64,000 nucleotides of DNA, from the NCBI RefSeq assembly GCF_029016485.1, contig NZ_CP092107.1, forward strand, positions 1,240,001-1,304,000. The letters are read 5' to 3'. Position 1 is the first letter of the stretch. Each line of letters opens with the position of its first letter. The position numbers and the translations under genes are program-made. This DNA is from Vibrio sp. JC009 (GTDB lineage Bacteria; Pseudomonadota; Gammaproteobacteria; Enterobacterales; Vibrionaceae). Below the pieces are notes generated by a model, which saw nothing but the letters and a program-made list of their open reading frames with translations, had not been told where the DNA came from and made no database searches. Below, one piece after another: positions 7,807 to 16,355 of this stretch.

Positions 7807-9240
7807 ATGAATCGTTTTGTAGGTCGAATAGAAGAAATTGAAACATTGCTTCAGTCATTCAATTCCTCGAAGGGGACGTTAAACGTTATTAAAGGTCGCC
7901 GCCGAATTGGGAAAAGTACGTTAATTAAAGAGCTCCCCATCAGGGATTCCAAAGTAACTTTGCGTTACCTGACATCTCCACCGCCCAAAAAGGAAGTTTC
8001 TGATGATGAAGAGAGAATCGCTTATGCAGAACAGGTGAAGCGCGAGTTTAGCCTGCCTTACACGCCCCCGCACGAAACATGGGCTGCACTTATATATTTC
8101 ATAGTGAGTCAATGTAATAAGCCATACACCATTTTAGCTATTGATGAGGTTAACTGGTTAGCTAGGAAGTCTTCAGTGTCGCTTGAGCAAGTCTTATGGG
8201 AAGTTTGGGAGCGTGAATGCGCCCACAAGAGCAACTTTATGATGATTTTATCCGGTTCGCTGGCTTCATGGATGGAGAAAAATATCATTGCGAGTGAGGG
8301 CTTTGTTGGCCGTATCTCTGTAAATATGGTATTGCGTGAACTGCCACTTAACAATGTATGTGAGCTGTTTGGTGCGGGGTATAAAAAATTGCCTGACAGA
8401 GACATTATAAAGTTGCTCTGTGCATTTGGTGGTGTTCCGCTATATCTCAATCATATTAATCCTAACCTTACTGCTGAAGATAACTTACTGAAACTTGCCT
8501 TCAAGAAAACAGGGGCTTTTAACAATGAGTTTAATCAGATGTTTAATGAGTTATTTTCTGATGATAACAAGAAGTACCGTGGCATATTGGAAGCCGTTGG
8601 TACGAGTCGGTCTGCAATGACAGCACGAGAAATAGCAGAGAAAATAAAGAGGCATTACACGGGTAGAATAAACCAAGCGTTATCAGATTTATGTGAAGTC
8701 GGTTTTCTTAAGCAAGAGCATACCTGGAATACTAAAACTACAAAGTTTGGCCGAGCTGCCAAGTATAAAATTGCCGACAACTATACGGCATTTTTCTTTC
8801 GCTCAATCTCAAAGCAAAATGAGGTAGTTGAAAGAACCAAGCGTGAAAGTGTGCCTGATAACTTAGCCAGCATTTTAGGATTGCAGTTCGAGAATTTGGT
8901 CTCTAACAATACATACTACATCCTGGAAAAGCTGAATATTATCAACCCTGTGTTTGTGGGTGGGTATTTTCAGACTAAAACGCAGCGTCAAGATGGGTGT
9001 CAGATAGATCTGCTAATTCAGACAAAGCATCGTTTGTATGTCTGTGAGTGCAAGATGCTGGCAGGCAAAGTTCAGAAAAACATCATTAAAGAAGTTGAAC
9101 AAAAAGTCGCGAAGTTAACTTACGATAGTACCCTAACGGTGTGTCCTGTTCTGATCCATGCTAATGGGGTTGTGGATTCAGTTGCTAAAGAAAACTACTT
9201 CAATCACATCATAGACATGTCAGGTGCCCTCAAAGCGTAA
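7807..9240 (+). CDS. AAA+ ATPase fused to a PD-(D/E)XK nuclease-like domain (COG1672/DUF234 type)
   Basis: This 477-residue protein has an N-terminal P-loop ATPase (VIKGRRRIGKST, residues 28-38; Walker B TILAIDEVNW, D113/E114), a winged-helix-like middle (about 258-310) and a C-terminal domain with the nuclease pattern QID (D401)...CECK (E414, K416). This is the architecture of the predicted archaeal/bacterial ATPase family COG1672 with a DUF234 C-terminus; its cellular role is not established. It stands alone, without transporter or sensor partners. It is preceded by the 37-bp repeat array, followed by a gene relic, and looks more AT-rich than its neighbours. Horizontal acquisition is likely. 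A defence, mobile-element or repeat-binding role is possible but unproven. Confidence 0.85.
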   Translation: MNRFVGRIEEIETLLQSFNSSKGTLNVIKGRRRIGKSTLIKELPIRDSKVTLRYLTSPPPKKEVSDDEERIAYAEQVKREFSLPYTPPHETWAALIYFIVSQCNKPYTILAIDEVNWLARKSSVSLEQVLWEVWERECAHKSNFMMILSGSLASWMEKNIIASEGFVGRISVNMVLRELPLNNVCELFGAGYKKLPDRDIIKLLCAFGGVPLYLNHINPNLTAEDNLLKLAFKKTGAFNNEFNQMFNELFSDDNKKYRGILEAVGTSRSAMTAREIAEKIKRHYTGRINQALSDLCEVGFLKQEHTWNTKTTKFGRAAKYKIADNYTAFFFRSISKQNEVVERTKRESVPDNLASILGLQFENLVSNNTYYILEKLNIINPVFVGGYFQTKTQRQDGCQIDLLIQTKHRLYVCECKMLAGKVQKNIIKEVEQKVAKLTYDSTLTVCPVLIHANGVVDSVAKENYFNHIIDMSGALKA

Positions 9241-9272
9241 TACGTTTAAAGAAGTCAGAGATCTATAAGCAC

Positions 9273-9411
9273 TTATCCAGAACGGTCCTCAGGTTTCTGC
9301 GGTAATCGACCGTGCAACCGGTTGTAAAGAAGAGCTGGGCTACAAAATACTGTCTGGTGAAAAGCTGGATAAGAGCGTAATCACTGAACAGATAATTGCC
9401 GGGATTGGTAT
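9273..9411 (+). pseudogene. Scrambled relic of the ribose-class binding-protein gene and kinase leader
   Basis: Three segments match upstream sequence in order. 9273-9338 matches 3067-3132 (binding-protein gene). 9338-9377 matches 3441-3480 (the same gene, nearer its 3' end). 9376-9411 matches 3711-3746 (the leader just before the kinase start). The joins fall in short shared sequences (TGG, and GCGT), so about 300 and 230 bases were deleted. A few substitutions show some age or a paralogous source. No reading frame survives. The relic abuts the stop codon of the gtrA-like gene on the other strand. Confidence 0.9.
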
Positions 9412-9851
9412 TATTCAGCAAATACCCAAACCCGGCATAGCAAGTAGTTAGAGAACATTCCTGCGACTATTCCGCTGACTAAGGCTAAGTAAGGAATGAC
9501 TCCGGTGCTGCCAAACAGTTCAATGACCATACTAAAGGCCGCAAAATTTGGGATTGCTGACAGACAGGCGCCGGAAAAAAAGCTCAGCCACTGCCTGAAT
9601 ATGTGCTTGCTTACCGAATTGAAGGTGAAAATACGGTTCCCCCACCAGGTTGTTGTTGCCGCGCAAAAGAAGGCCACAGCCCTGGCCGGAATAAGCGGAA
9701 CTTCCAGTAGATAGAATAAACCAGTAAAAACTAGGCTATCGACAATAAATCCCGCTCCGCCCACCAGGGCGAAGCGAAATAGTGCTGAGCTTTTTATTTT
9801 CTCCGCCAGGTATTGCGAGAGCAGCGGATAGTATGCCTTTAGTGCGTACAT
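9411..9851 (-). CDS. GtrA-like membrane protein (lipid-linked sugar flippase family)
   Basis: This 146-residue protein has four predicted membrane segments (about 26-46, 50-72, 88-110 and 117-140) and the GtrA-family opening FALVGGAGFIVDSLVF followed by NRIFTF. GtrA proteins are thought to move undecaprenyl-phosphate-linked sugars across the inner membrane. Its start codon overlaps the end of the upstream GT39 gene by 13 bases, so translation is probably coupled. The upstream GtrB-like transferase supplies the expected partner. Its last codons touch a relic of unrelated origin, so the operon end may have been remodelled. Confidence 0.88.
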   Translation of the reverse strand: MYALKAYYPLLSQYLAEKIKSSALFRFALVGGAGFIVDSLVFTGLFYLLEVPLIPARAVAFFCAATTTWWGNRIFTFNSVSKHIFRQWLSFFSGACLSAIPNFAAFSMVIELFGSTGVIPYLALVSGIVAGMFSNYLLCRVWVFAE

Positions 9852-11239
9852 AGATATCTTGCGCGCCCTGACTCTGCCGTGAGCTCTTTACTGCAACTAA
9901 AATTGCCGTTATTTATCTGCGTGATAACCTCTTTCTCTTTTCCTATCAGATAGAAAGACTTGGTTGTTAGCCGGCTATCTTCGGTAAGTGGCCTGGCTTT
10001 ACCCGAACTGTAAAACTGACCGGAAAACGGTCGGTGGCCGACATAATAGGCAGGAACATTCTTATCTGTGCTTTCAAACAGTACCCGATCGCTGCGTGAT
10101 TCCGCCTTACCCAGGTTAAGGTAAAATACGGCGCCAATCAGCAGGACAGGAATAAACAGCGCAACTGGCTTAAACCACTTTTCATCTCCGTCTTTTAGCA
10201 AAATGGCGATTAAAATACTCAAAGCTGGTACGCCCGGAAGAACGTAAGCGGGAAGAATATTACCCGCAAGCGAGAAGAGCATTAACGGAGAAATCATCCA
10301 CAGTAACAGCAGGCTTACCAGCCCCGGACGATCTTCGCTCATGGCCTTAGTCAGGGCACGTCGTTTCAGCAGCAAAACGGGCAGGATAAAAGACCAGGGT
10401 GCAGAGGAAACAAGCCAGTAAATCCAGATAGTCCCTCGTGGCTGATCATGGGCGGTGCCATACAGGTCTCCCTCCCAGCCACTAACGGTAAAACGCATAA
10501 AATGCTCACCGACGATAAAGTAGTCCAGGAATCCGGGTGTGGCGTGCTCGGCCAGAATGTACCATGGCAGCGCTATCAGCAACATCAGGCCAAATCCCTT
10601 AACCATCGGGAACCGGCTCCAAAGAGCAGCAAAGGCGCCGGAAAAACCGTGTTGCATGATTAGCCATGGCACAACAGCCAGTCCGATAATGACAAGAGCA
10701 ACCGGACCTTTGGCAAGCAGCCCCAGTGCCAGCCCGGTAAATGCAGCATATCCCCATAGCCGGCCCTTAAGAGTCTGATCTGCCCAGCAGAGATAGAATC
10801 CTGCCATGCTCAGGGTAACGGAAAAGGTTAATACCATATCCGTCATTACAGCGCCTGCCGCGATTGCAAAGATGCCGCAACTGGCCATCACAATGCCCGG
10901 AATCAAAGGGTTGATTCCCCTTTTGGCGGCAAAAAATGCAACAAGTGCGATGGTTAATACTCCGGTAAGCCAGTGAGGCATCCGTACTGCAAATTCAGAT
11001 GTGCCAAACAGCTTAATACCTGCCGCACTGATCCAGGCAAATAGCGGCGGCTTTCCCCAGAACGGAACATTATAGTCAAACTGAGGCGTCAGCCAGTTGC
11101 CGGTCTCTACCATCAGCCGTGCCATTTCACCGTAACGTGCTTCGGTGGTGTCCATAAGCGGATAACCGCCAAGCGATAGCAGCCTTATCAGCAGGGCGAA
11201 TGCAAGCAGTGACCAGAGAAAACGTCTTGACAGGATCAT
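9839..11239 (-). CDS. GT39/ArnT-like membrane glycosyltransferase
   Basis: This 466-residue polytopic protein of the PMT/ArnT class moves a sugar from a polyprenyl-phosphate donor to a periplasmic acceptor. The first loop carries the catalytic-type motif PLMDTTEARYGEMARLM (about residues 27-43), with WGKPPLFAW soon after. About ten membrane segments follow, with a short periplasmic tail. It is shorter than E. coli ArnT (about 550 residues). Its start overlaps the GtrB-like stop by four bases (ATGA) and its end overlaps gtrA. The trio resembles a gtrA-gtrB-gtr(acceptor-specific) glycosylation module. The acceptor is probably lipid A, LPS core or another envelope glycan. Confidence 0.88.
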   Translation of the reverse strand: MILSRRFLWSLLAFALLIRLLSLGGYPLMDTTEARYGEMARLMVETGNWLTPQFDYNVPFWGKPPLFAWISAAGIKLFGTSEFAVRMPHWLTGVLTIALVAFFAAKRGINPLIPGIVMASCGIFAIAAGAVMTDMVLTFSVTLSMAGFYLCWADQTLKGRLWGYAAFTGLALGLLAKGPVALVIIGLAVVPWLIMQHGFSGAFAALWSRFPMVKGFGLMLLIALPWYILAEHATPGFLDYFIVGEHFMRFTVSGWEGDLYGTAHDQPRGTIWIYWLVSSAPWSFILPVLLLKRRALTKAMSEDRPGLVSLLLLWMISPLMLFSLAGNILPAYVLPGVPALSILIAILLKDGDEKWFKPVALFIPVLLIGAVFYLNLGKAESRSDRVLFESTDKNVPAYYVGHRPFSGQFYSSGKARPLTEDSRLTTKSFYLIGKEKEVITQINNGNFSCSKELTAESGRARYLCTH

Positions 11240-12261
11240 GCTATATCCTCCAGACGAATCAGCTTGTCAGAGCCCGTTCTTTTAGAGAAAACCGCCGGTT
11301 TTTCGACAACTTCCTGAATCAGGTACAGGGGTCTCTGTTTGGACTCGATAAAGATACGGCCAATATATTCACCCAACAGCCCGATACTCAGCAACTGAAC
11401 CCCACCTAAGGCAAGTTGCACCACGATCATTGACGGGTATCCATCCACGGCTTCTCCAAACAGCAGAGTCTTACCGACGATAAACATACTAAAACCGAAA
11501 GCACCAAGGGCGATAAGCGAACCCAGTACCGTAGCGATTCTCAGAGGACGTATGGAAAAAGAGCTGATCCCGTCCATCGCCAGGCCGAACAGTTTGAAAT
11601 AGTTCCACTTGGTTTCGCCCAGATAACGGGCATCCCTCTCAAACTGGATGCTTGTTTGTTTATAACCGGGCCAGGCGAAAATGCCTTTCATATAGCGGTT
11701 GCGCTCGGGCAGCTCGTTAATTCGGTCTACCACCTCACGGCTTAGCAGACGGAAGTCACCTACATTTTCGCTGATGTTGAGCTCGGACATACCATTGAGC
11801 AGTTTGTAGAAACAGGCAGCAGAAAAACGTTTAAAAAAACTCTCTCCGGCCCGTGAGCTTCGCTGCATGTTGACCACATCATAGCCTTCCCGCCAACGCT
11901 TAAGCATAGAAGGAATGAGCTCTGGTGGATCCTGGAGATCGGCGTCTATCACCACGACAGCGACTCCACGCGACTGCTTAAGGCCGGCGCTCATTGCAGC
12001 TTCTTTGCCAAAGTTGCGGCTGAGGCAGAGATATTTGACTGGGCTGGAAGAGCCTGGTGCGGATTCTATTATCTCCCGGCTGTTATCGTGGCTTCCGTCA
12101 TCGATATAGATTATCTCGCAGTTTTCACTAAGCTTATCCAGAACACGGGTCAGACGTGAATGAAATGCAGGCAAAACCTCCTGCTCGTTGTAGACAGGCA
12201 CCACTACGGAGAGGATTACCGGAGGCTCAATATGGCTTTTGTGGTCAATTATTTCAATCAT
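11236..12261 (-). CDS. GtrB/DPM1-like polyprenyl-phosphate glycosyltransferase (GT2)
   Basis: This 341-residue enzyme loads a sugar from a nucleotide donor onto undecaprenyl phosphate on the cytoplasmic face. A GT2 domain occupies about residues 18-240, with VVPVYNE, IIYIDDGSHD and VIDADLQDPPE. Two membrane helices (about 242-264 and 278-305) and the C-terminal GEYIGRIF motif are typical of GtrB/YfdH/ArnC-type enzymes. It is the first gene of the three-gene module and is divergent from the two-component genes at 12377. The sugar is not predictable from sequence alone. Confidence 0.9.
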   Translation of the reverse strand: MIEIIDHKSHIEPPVILSVVVPVYNEQEVLPAFHSRLTRVLDKLSENCEIIYIDDGSHDNSREIIESAPGSSSPVKYLCLSRNFGKEAAMSAGLKQSRGVAVVVIDADLQDPPELIPSMLKRWREGYDVVNMQRSSRAGESFFKRFSAACFYKLLNGMSELNISENVGDFRLLSREVVDRINELPERNRYMKGIFAWPGYKQTSIQFERDARYLGETKWNYFKLFGLAMDGISSFSIRPLRIATVLGSLIALGAFGFSMFIVGKTLLFGEAVDGYPSMIVVQLALGGVQLLSIGLLGEYIGRIFIESKQRPLYLIQEVVEKPAVFSKRTGSDKLIRLEDIA

Positions 12262-12376
12262 TACTACATACCCTAAACATGGTTTTAGGTACTATGAATC
12301 AGCCTGCGTGTAAGAAATGTCATTCACGTTTTTTCCACACCAGCCACGGATAATCAAACCAAAACACAGGGCCATT

Positions 12377-13048
12377 ATGAAACGTATACTGCTGATTGAA
12401 GATAACCGTGAGGTTGCGGGGATTCTGTTCGACTACTTTGAAAGTATGGATATGGAACTGGACTACGCCGATAACGGTGAACTGGGATTTCAACTCGCCA
12501 TGGATAACAATTTCGATATTATCCTGCTGGATCTGATGCTGCCGAGAATGGACGGTTTAACAGTATGCAACAAACTAAGAGAGCAGGGAAATAGCACGCC
12601 CGTTCTGATGCTGACGGCCCTGGATAACAGAGAGGATATGCTGGAGGGTTTTGCCCATGGCGCGGATGATTATCTGACTAAGCCCTTTGATCTGGATATC
12701 CTGGAAGCAAGAATGAATGCCCTGATCAACCGGTACCGGGGCAATGTCGCTTCATCAGAGCTTAGTTACGGTAGTCTGAGAATCAACCAGAAAACAAGAA
12801 CCGCATACCGGGATGACCGTCTGCTGGCACTGAATCCAACCACTTACACCATTCTGGAATTACTTTGTCTCAGAGCGCCGGATGTGGTTACAAAGTCCGA
12901 GATTGCAATTAAGCTCTGGCAAGAGGACGAAGTAAACAACGATGTTTTACGCAGCCATATTTACCAGCTGCGCAATCAATTAGACAAACCTTTTCCCAAA
13001 CCCATGCTTATTACCGTTCCTAAAGTCGGTTTCAGGCTGGAGGAATAA
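12377..13048 (+). CDS. OmpR-family response regulator (first of two tandem systems)
   Basis: This 223-residue DNA-binding response regulator has receiver landmarks ED (9-10), D52 (ILLDLMLP) and K102 (TKPF), then an OmpR/PhoB winged helix (about 130-222). I prefer the ATG at 12377 because the protein then begins directly with MKRILLIEDN; the frame is open upstream to 12317. The partner kinase starts three bases after its stop. It is divergent from the GtrB-like gene, so the 115-bp gap between them probably carries both promoters. Confidence 0.92.
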   Translation: MKRILLIEDNREVAGILFDYFESMDMELDYADNGELGFQLAMDNNFDIILLDLMLPRMDGLTVCNKLREQGNSTPVLMLTALDNREDMLEGFAHGADDYLTKPFDLDILEARMNALINRYRGNVASSELSYGSLRINQKTRTAYRDDRLLALNPTTYTILELLCLRAPDVVTKSEIAIKLWQEDEVNNDVLRSHIYQLRNQLDKPFPKPMLITVPKVGFRLEE

Positions 13049-13051
13049 CGG

Positions 13052-14344
13052 ATGCGCTTTTCCCTTCTTGACCGCACGCATAGTATGACCGGGCGGCTGG
13101 CACTTTTTTTTACAGCAGCCTCTGTCATTATCGGTCTGGCAGTTTATGCCATCTTCTATGTGGCAATCATGTGGTCTGAAGACAGGGTTGGTGAAAGACG
13201 TATTCTGCTCGACAGGGATTTGGCGATAGTACAATACGAACTGGGGCAGACCGGTGCGCTAAGAATCGATTCATTAACGGTTTCCTATGATGATATACGC
13301 TATATTCCGGAGAAATTCAGGGATATGGTGGATGGAAAAACGGATTACCTTGGGGAGACCGGAACCAAGCCCAATGAAAGAATGCTTTATGTTGGTGAGC
13401 ACACCATCCGGGGCGCGGTTAAAACAATTTACCTGATCAGTGATATCGATACCGTTGAGTTCAGTGACGAAGAGTTTGCCACAGCACTGTCTGTTGCGCT
13501 CACTGTTATCGCTTTGCTTCTGCTTGCCTTTGGCCTGCTGTTGTACCGGCTATCGCAGAGGCTGATCTCGCCGATTAACTCGCTCTCCGAACAACTGGAG
13601 GCCAATGCCGGTGATACTGAATCCCCCTTTGTTCTCAACCCTTCCGCGGCACTGGAATTCAGGCAACTGGCTAATCAGCTTAACCGCTATCGTGATGAGA
13701 TAAACGGATTACTAAAGCGGGAGCAGGCGTTTGCCCGCTATGCCAGCCATGAGCTTCGAACACCGCTGACTATCATCCGTGGCGCCAACAAGTTATTACA
13801 AAATAAAAATCAGGCGTCAGAAAATGGGCAGAACTCTTTTCAGGGCAGGCAGTTGCAGAGAATTGATGATGCGTCAAAACAGATGACCGCCATGGTTGAT
13901 GCTCTGCTCAGTCTGGTCCGTTACGAAAAACAGGGAGAGGAGAGTGAGACAAGAGCGTTCAGCAAAAAAGAGCTCTGCGCCATTGTAGACAACAATACCC
14001 TGCATACCTTAGATAAATCCATTCCGCTGGAGGTCACTGTTGAGGGGGAGCCGCTTGTTGTGGCTACTCCGGCTATAATGAACATGGTGGTTGGTAATCT
14101 GGTCCGTAACGCTATTGCGGCAACCAGCCAGGGAAAAATTGAGATAATTATGCACAGTGAGTCGTTAACGGTTCTGGATAATGGCGTGGGTTTGCAGCCC
14201 GATAGCGGCACACCAGATAACGTCAGCCATGGTCTGGGCCTGCTTATCGTGGAAGAGTTCTGCCAGCGCTATCAGTGGCAATTTAGTCTGACGAACCGCC
14301 AACGTGGCGGCTGTATGGCAAAAATAATATTTAGGGCATTCTAA
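13052..14344 (+). CDS. Sensor histidine kinase (first tandem system)
   Basis: This 430-residue inner-membrane kinase has TM1 (about 16-40), a periplasmic domain of roughly 100 residues, TM2 (about 145-165), a HAMP-like linker, the phosphoacceptor helix with H233 (YASHELRTPLT), and an ATPase domain with NLVRNAIAA, DNGVG and HGLGL. It follows its response regulator by three bases and precedes the second regulator by 12, so four signalling genes form one operon. The ligand is unknown; the gene neighbourhood points to envelope stress or cationic peptide sensing. Confidence 0.9.
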   Translation: MRFSLLDRTHSMTGRLALFFTAASVIIGLAVYAIFYVAIMWSEDRVGERRILLDRDLAIVQYELGQTGALRIDSLTVSYDDIRYIPEKFRDMVDGKTDYLGETGTKPNERMLYVGEHTIRGAVKTIYLISDIDTVEFSDEEFATALSVALTVIALLLLAFGLLLYRLSQRLISPINSLSEQLEANAGDTESPFVLNPSAALEFRQLANQLNRYRDEINGLLKREQAFARYASHELRTPLTIIRGANKLLQNKNQASENGQNSFQGRQLQRIDDASKQMTAMVDALLSLVRYEKQGEESETRAFSKKELCAIVDNNTLHTLDKSIPLEVTVEGEPLVVATPAIMNMVVGNLVRNAIAATSQGKIEIIMHSESLTVLDNGVGLQPDSGTPDNVSHGLGLLIVEEFCQRYQWQFSLTNRQRGGCMAKIIFRAF

Positions 14345-14356
14345 GAGATAAAACCT

Positions 14357-15016
14357 ATGAAAATACTTGTTGTAGAAGATGAGCAGCAGTTAGCCTCGCA
14401 GATTTCTTCTGCTCTGGATCAGGCAGGTTGGGTGACTGAAACCTCCTCAGACGGAATTGATGCGCTTTATCGCGCAACATCGGAAGAGTGGGATGCAATT
14501 GTGCTGGATCTGGGGCTGCCAAAACTTGATGGCCTGACTGTGCTGAAAAGCATCCGCGATGAAGGCATCAACACACCGGTAATTATTCTCAGTGCCCGCG
14601 ATACCCTTCCACAACGGGTTGAAGGTCTGAACGCCGGTGCTGATGACTACCTGACCAAGCCTTTTGAGATGATAGAGCTGATTGCCCGTATCCGTGCTCA
14701 GCTAAGGCGCTTATCCGGTCAGGCTTCTCCGGTTCTTCAGCTTGGTAACCTGAGCCTTGATACAAGAGCTTCCAAAGTGTTGTGGAAAGGGCAAAGTGTT
14801 GACCTAACCGCCTTAGAATACAAGGTGGTTGCTTATTTTATGCATAACAGCGAAAAGGTGGTTTCCCGTACTGAACTGGTGGAGCATATCTACAAGCAGG
14901 ACTTTGACCGGGATTCAAACACCATAGAGGTTTTTATCGGCCGGATCCGTAAGAAGATCTCGCCGACGATTATCAAAACGGTAAGAGGGTTAGGATATCA
15001 GTTAAATGCAGAATAA
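14357..15016 (+). CDS. OmpR/PhoP-like response regulator (second tandem system)
   Basis: This 219-residue regulator has receiver residues E8/D9, D51 (IVLDLGLP) and K101 (LTKPFEM), and a C-terminal winged helix with RVELVEHIY-type and IRKKI recognition features. The opening MKILVVEDEQQL and the pairing with a kinase that overlaps its 3' end by 11 bases resemble PhoPQ/CarRS-type systems. I infer that it controls the adjacent glycosylation genes, and possibly the GTTCA direct repeats near 18446-18471. Confidence 0.92.
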   Translation: MKILVVEDEQQLASQISSALDQAGWVTETSSDGIDALYRATSEEWDAIVLDLGLPKLDGLTVLKSIRDEGINTPVIILSARDTLPQRVEGLNAGADDYLTKPFEMIELIARIRAQLRRLSGQASPVLQLGNLSLDTRASKVLWKGQSVDLTALEYKVVAYFMHNSEKVVSRTELVEHIYKQDFDRDSNTIEVFIGRIRKKISPTIIKTVRGLGYQLNAE

Positions 15017-16355
15017 AATCTCCTGGTTAAAAAAGCTAAGTATTCGTCAAAGGCTGTTACTGACAGCATCGCTTTGGATTGGCGGGCTTATTCTTGCTGC
15101 CGGTGCCATTGTCCCTATTCTGGTCAATTCCTTCCTTGTTGATACTGCTAAAGCTAACTTAAAAATTACCGGTGACGAAATTATTTCGAACCTGACCCTG
15201 GACGATAAAGGCGCTCTCACTCTCCGGCAGGGTATTTCAGATCTGAGATTTAATCAGCCCCATAGCGGTTATTACTGGAGAGTGACCGGTAAAGAACAAA
15301 TACTTCGCTCCCGTTCACTCCGGGACAAAAATATTGAAGCAAAGGGAAAATATTCCTACAGGCTGACCGGAAAAAACGGAGAAAAGCTTATTTTCGTCCG
15401 CCAGGAGATTACCATTCCTGAATTGCAGCATCCTTTAACCATTATTGTTGCTGCTGATGAAGACCCTGTAGAAGAGACTCTGGACAGCGTTATCGAAGGG
15501 CTGACAAGCATATTGTTCATACTGTTTTTAGGATTAATGATATTTACCTTTGTGCAGGTCAACTGGTCGCTCAGACCATTGAATAAGTTGCAAGCTGAGC
15601 TAAAGGCACTGGAAAAAGGGGAGAGGGAAGAGTTATCCGCTGAATATCCCGGAGAGATAGAGCCGCTGATCACCGACCTTAATGCGCTGTTATTTCACTA
15701 TCAGGAGCTGCTGGAAAGAGCCAGAAATCACGCAGGGAATCTTTCACATTCCCTTAAAACCCCCCTTTCTGTACTCAAAAATCAAACCGCTGAATTGCCA
15801 CAGCAGCAGAAAGAAGCACTTTCAGAAACGATATCCCAGCTTCAGCAGCAGATTGATTACCATCTTAGCCGGGCAAGAATGGCCGGTTCAATGAACATTC
15901 TTTCGGTGAAATCTAATCCGTGTGAACGGGTTGATGCTATCGCCAGCGCGTTTGATAAAGTCTATGCACAAAGAGAACTGGTTCTGGTTAACGAGCTGGA
16001 TGATGAGATTTTTGTCGCTGTTGAGGATGCGGATCTGGATGAAATGCTGGGGAACCTGATAGAAAACAGCTACAAATGGGCGAGCTCGCTTATCCGCGTT
16101 TATTCGGAAAAAGGCACCGGGGAAGCAGCGGTTCAGGTGAAGCTTATTATCGAGGACGATGGTGAAGGTATAGAGCCGGATAAATTAGGCGAGATTGTAA
16201 AACGAGGTGTTCGCCTTGATGAATCCAGGCCCGGCTCTGGTCTGGGGCTTAATATTGTAGCGGAAATGGCGCACAGCTACCGGGGCTCTTTAAGTTTCGA
16301 GCGCTCTTCAATGGGCGGTCTTAAAGCGAGCCTGCTGTTAAATCTCAGCCGTTAG
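15006..16355 (+). CDS. PhoQ-like sensor histidine kinase (second tandem system)
   Basis: This 449-residue kinase has TM1 (about 16-42), a periplasmic PhoQ-type region (45-155), TM2 (about 163-185), a linker, and H248 in the NLSHSLKTPL box, which is the PhoQ-like form rather than the usual SHELRTPL. The ATPase domain shows NLIENSYKWA, EDDGEGI and GSGLGL. It overlaps its regulator by 11 bases. Its 3' end overlaps the convergent DedA-LssY gene by 18 bases, so the two transcripts run into each other. Confidence 0.9.
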   Translation: MQNKISWLKKLSIRQRLLLTASLWIGGLILAAGAIVPILVNSFLVDTAKANLKITGDEIISNLTLDDKGALTLRQGISDLRFNQPHSGYYWRVTGKEQILRSRSLRDKNIEAKGKYSYRLTGKNGEKLIFVRQEITIPELQHPLTIIVAADEDPVEETLDSVIEGLTSILFILFLGLMIFTFVQVNWSLRPLNKLQAELKALEKGEREELSAEYPGEIEPLITDLNALLFHYQELLERARNHAGNLSHSLKTPLSVLKNQTAELPQQQKEALSETISQLQQQIDYHLSRARMAGSMNILSVKSNPCERVDAIASAFDKVYAQRELVLVNELDDEIFVAVEDADLDEMLGNLIENSYKWASSLIRVYSEKGTGEAAVQVKLIIEDDGEGIEPDKLGEIVKRGVRLDESRPGSGLGLNIVAEMAHSYRGSLSFERSSMGGLKASLLLNLSR

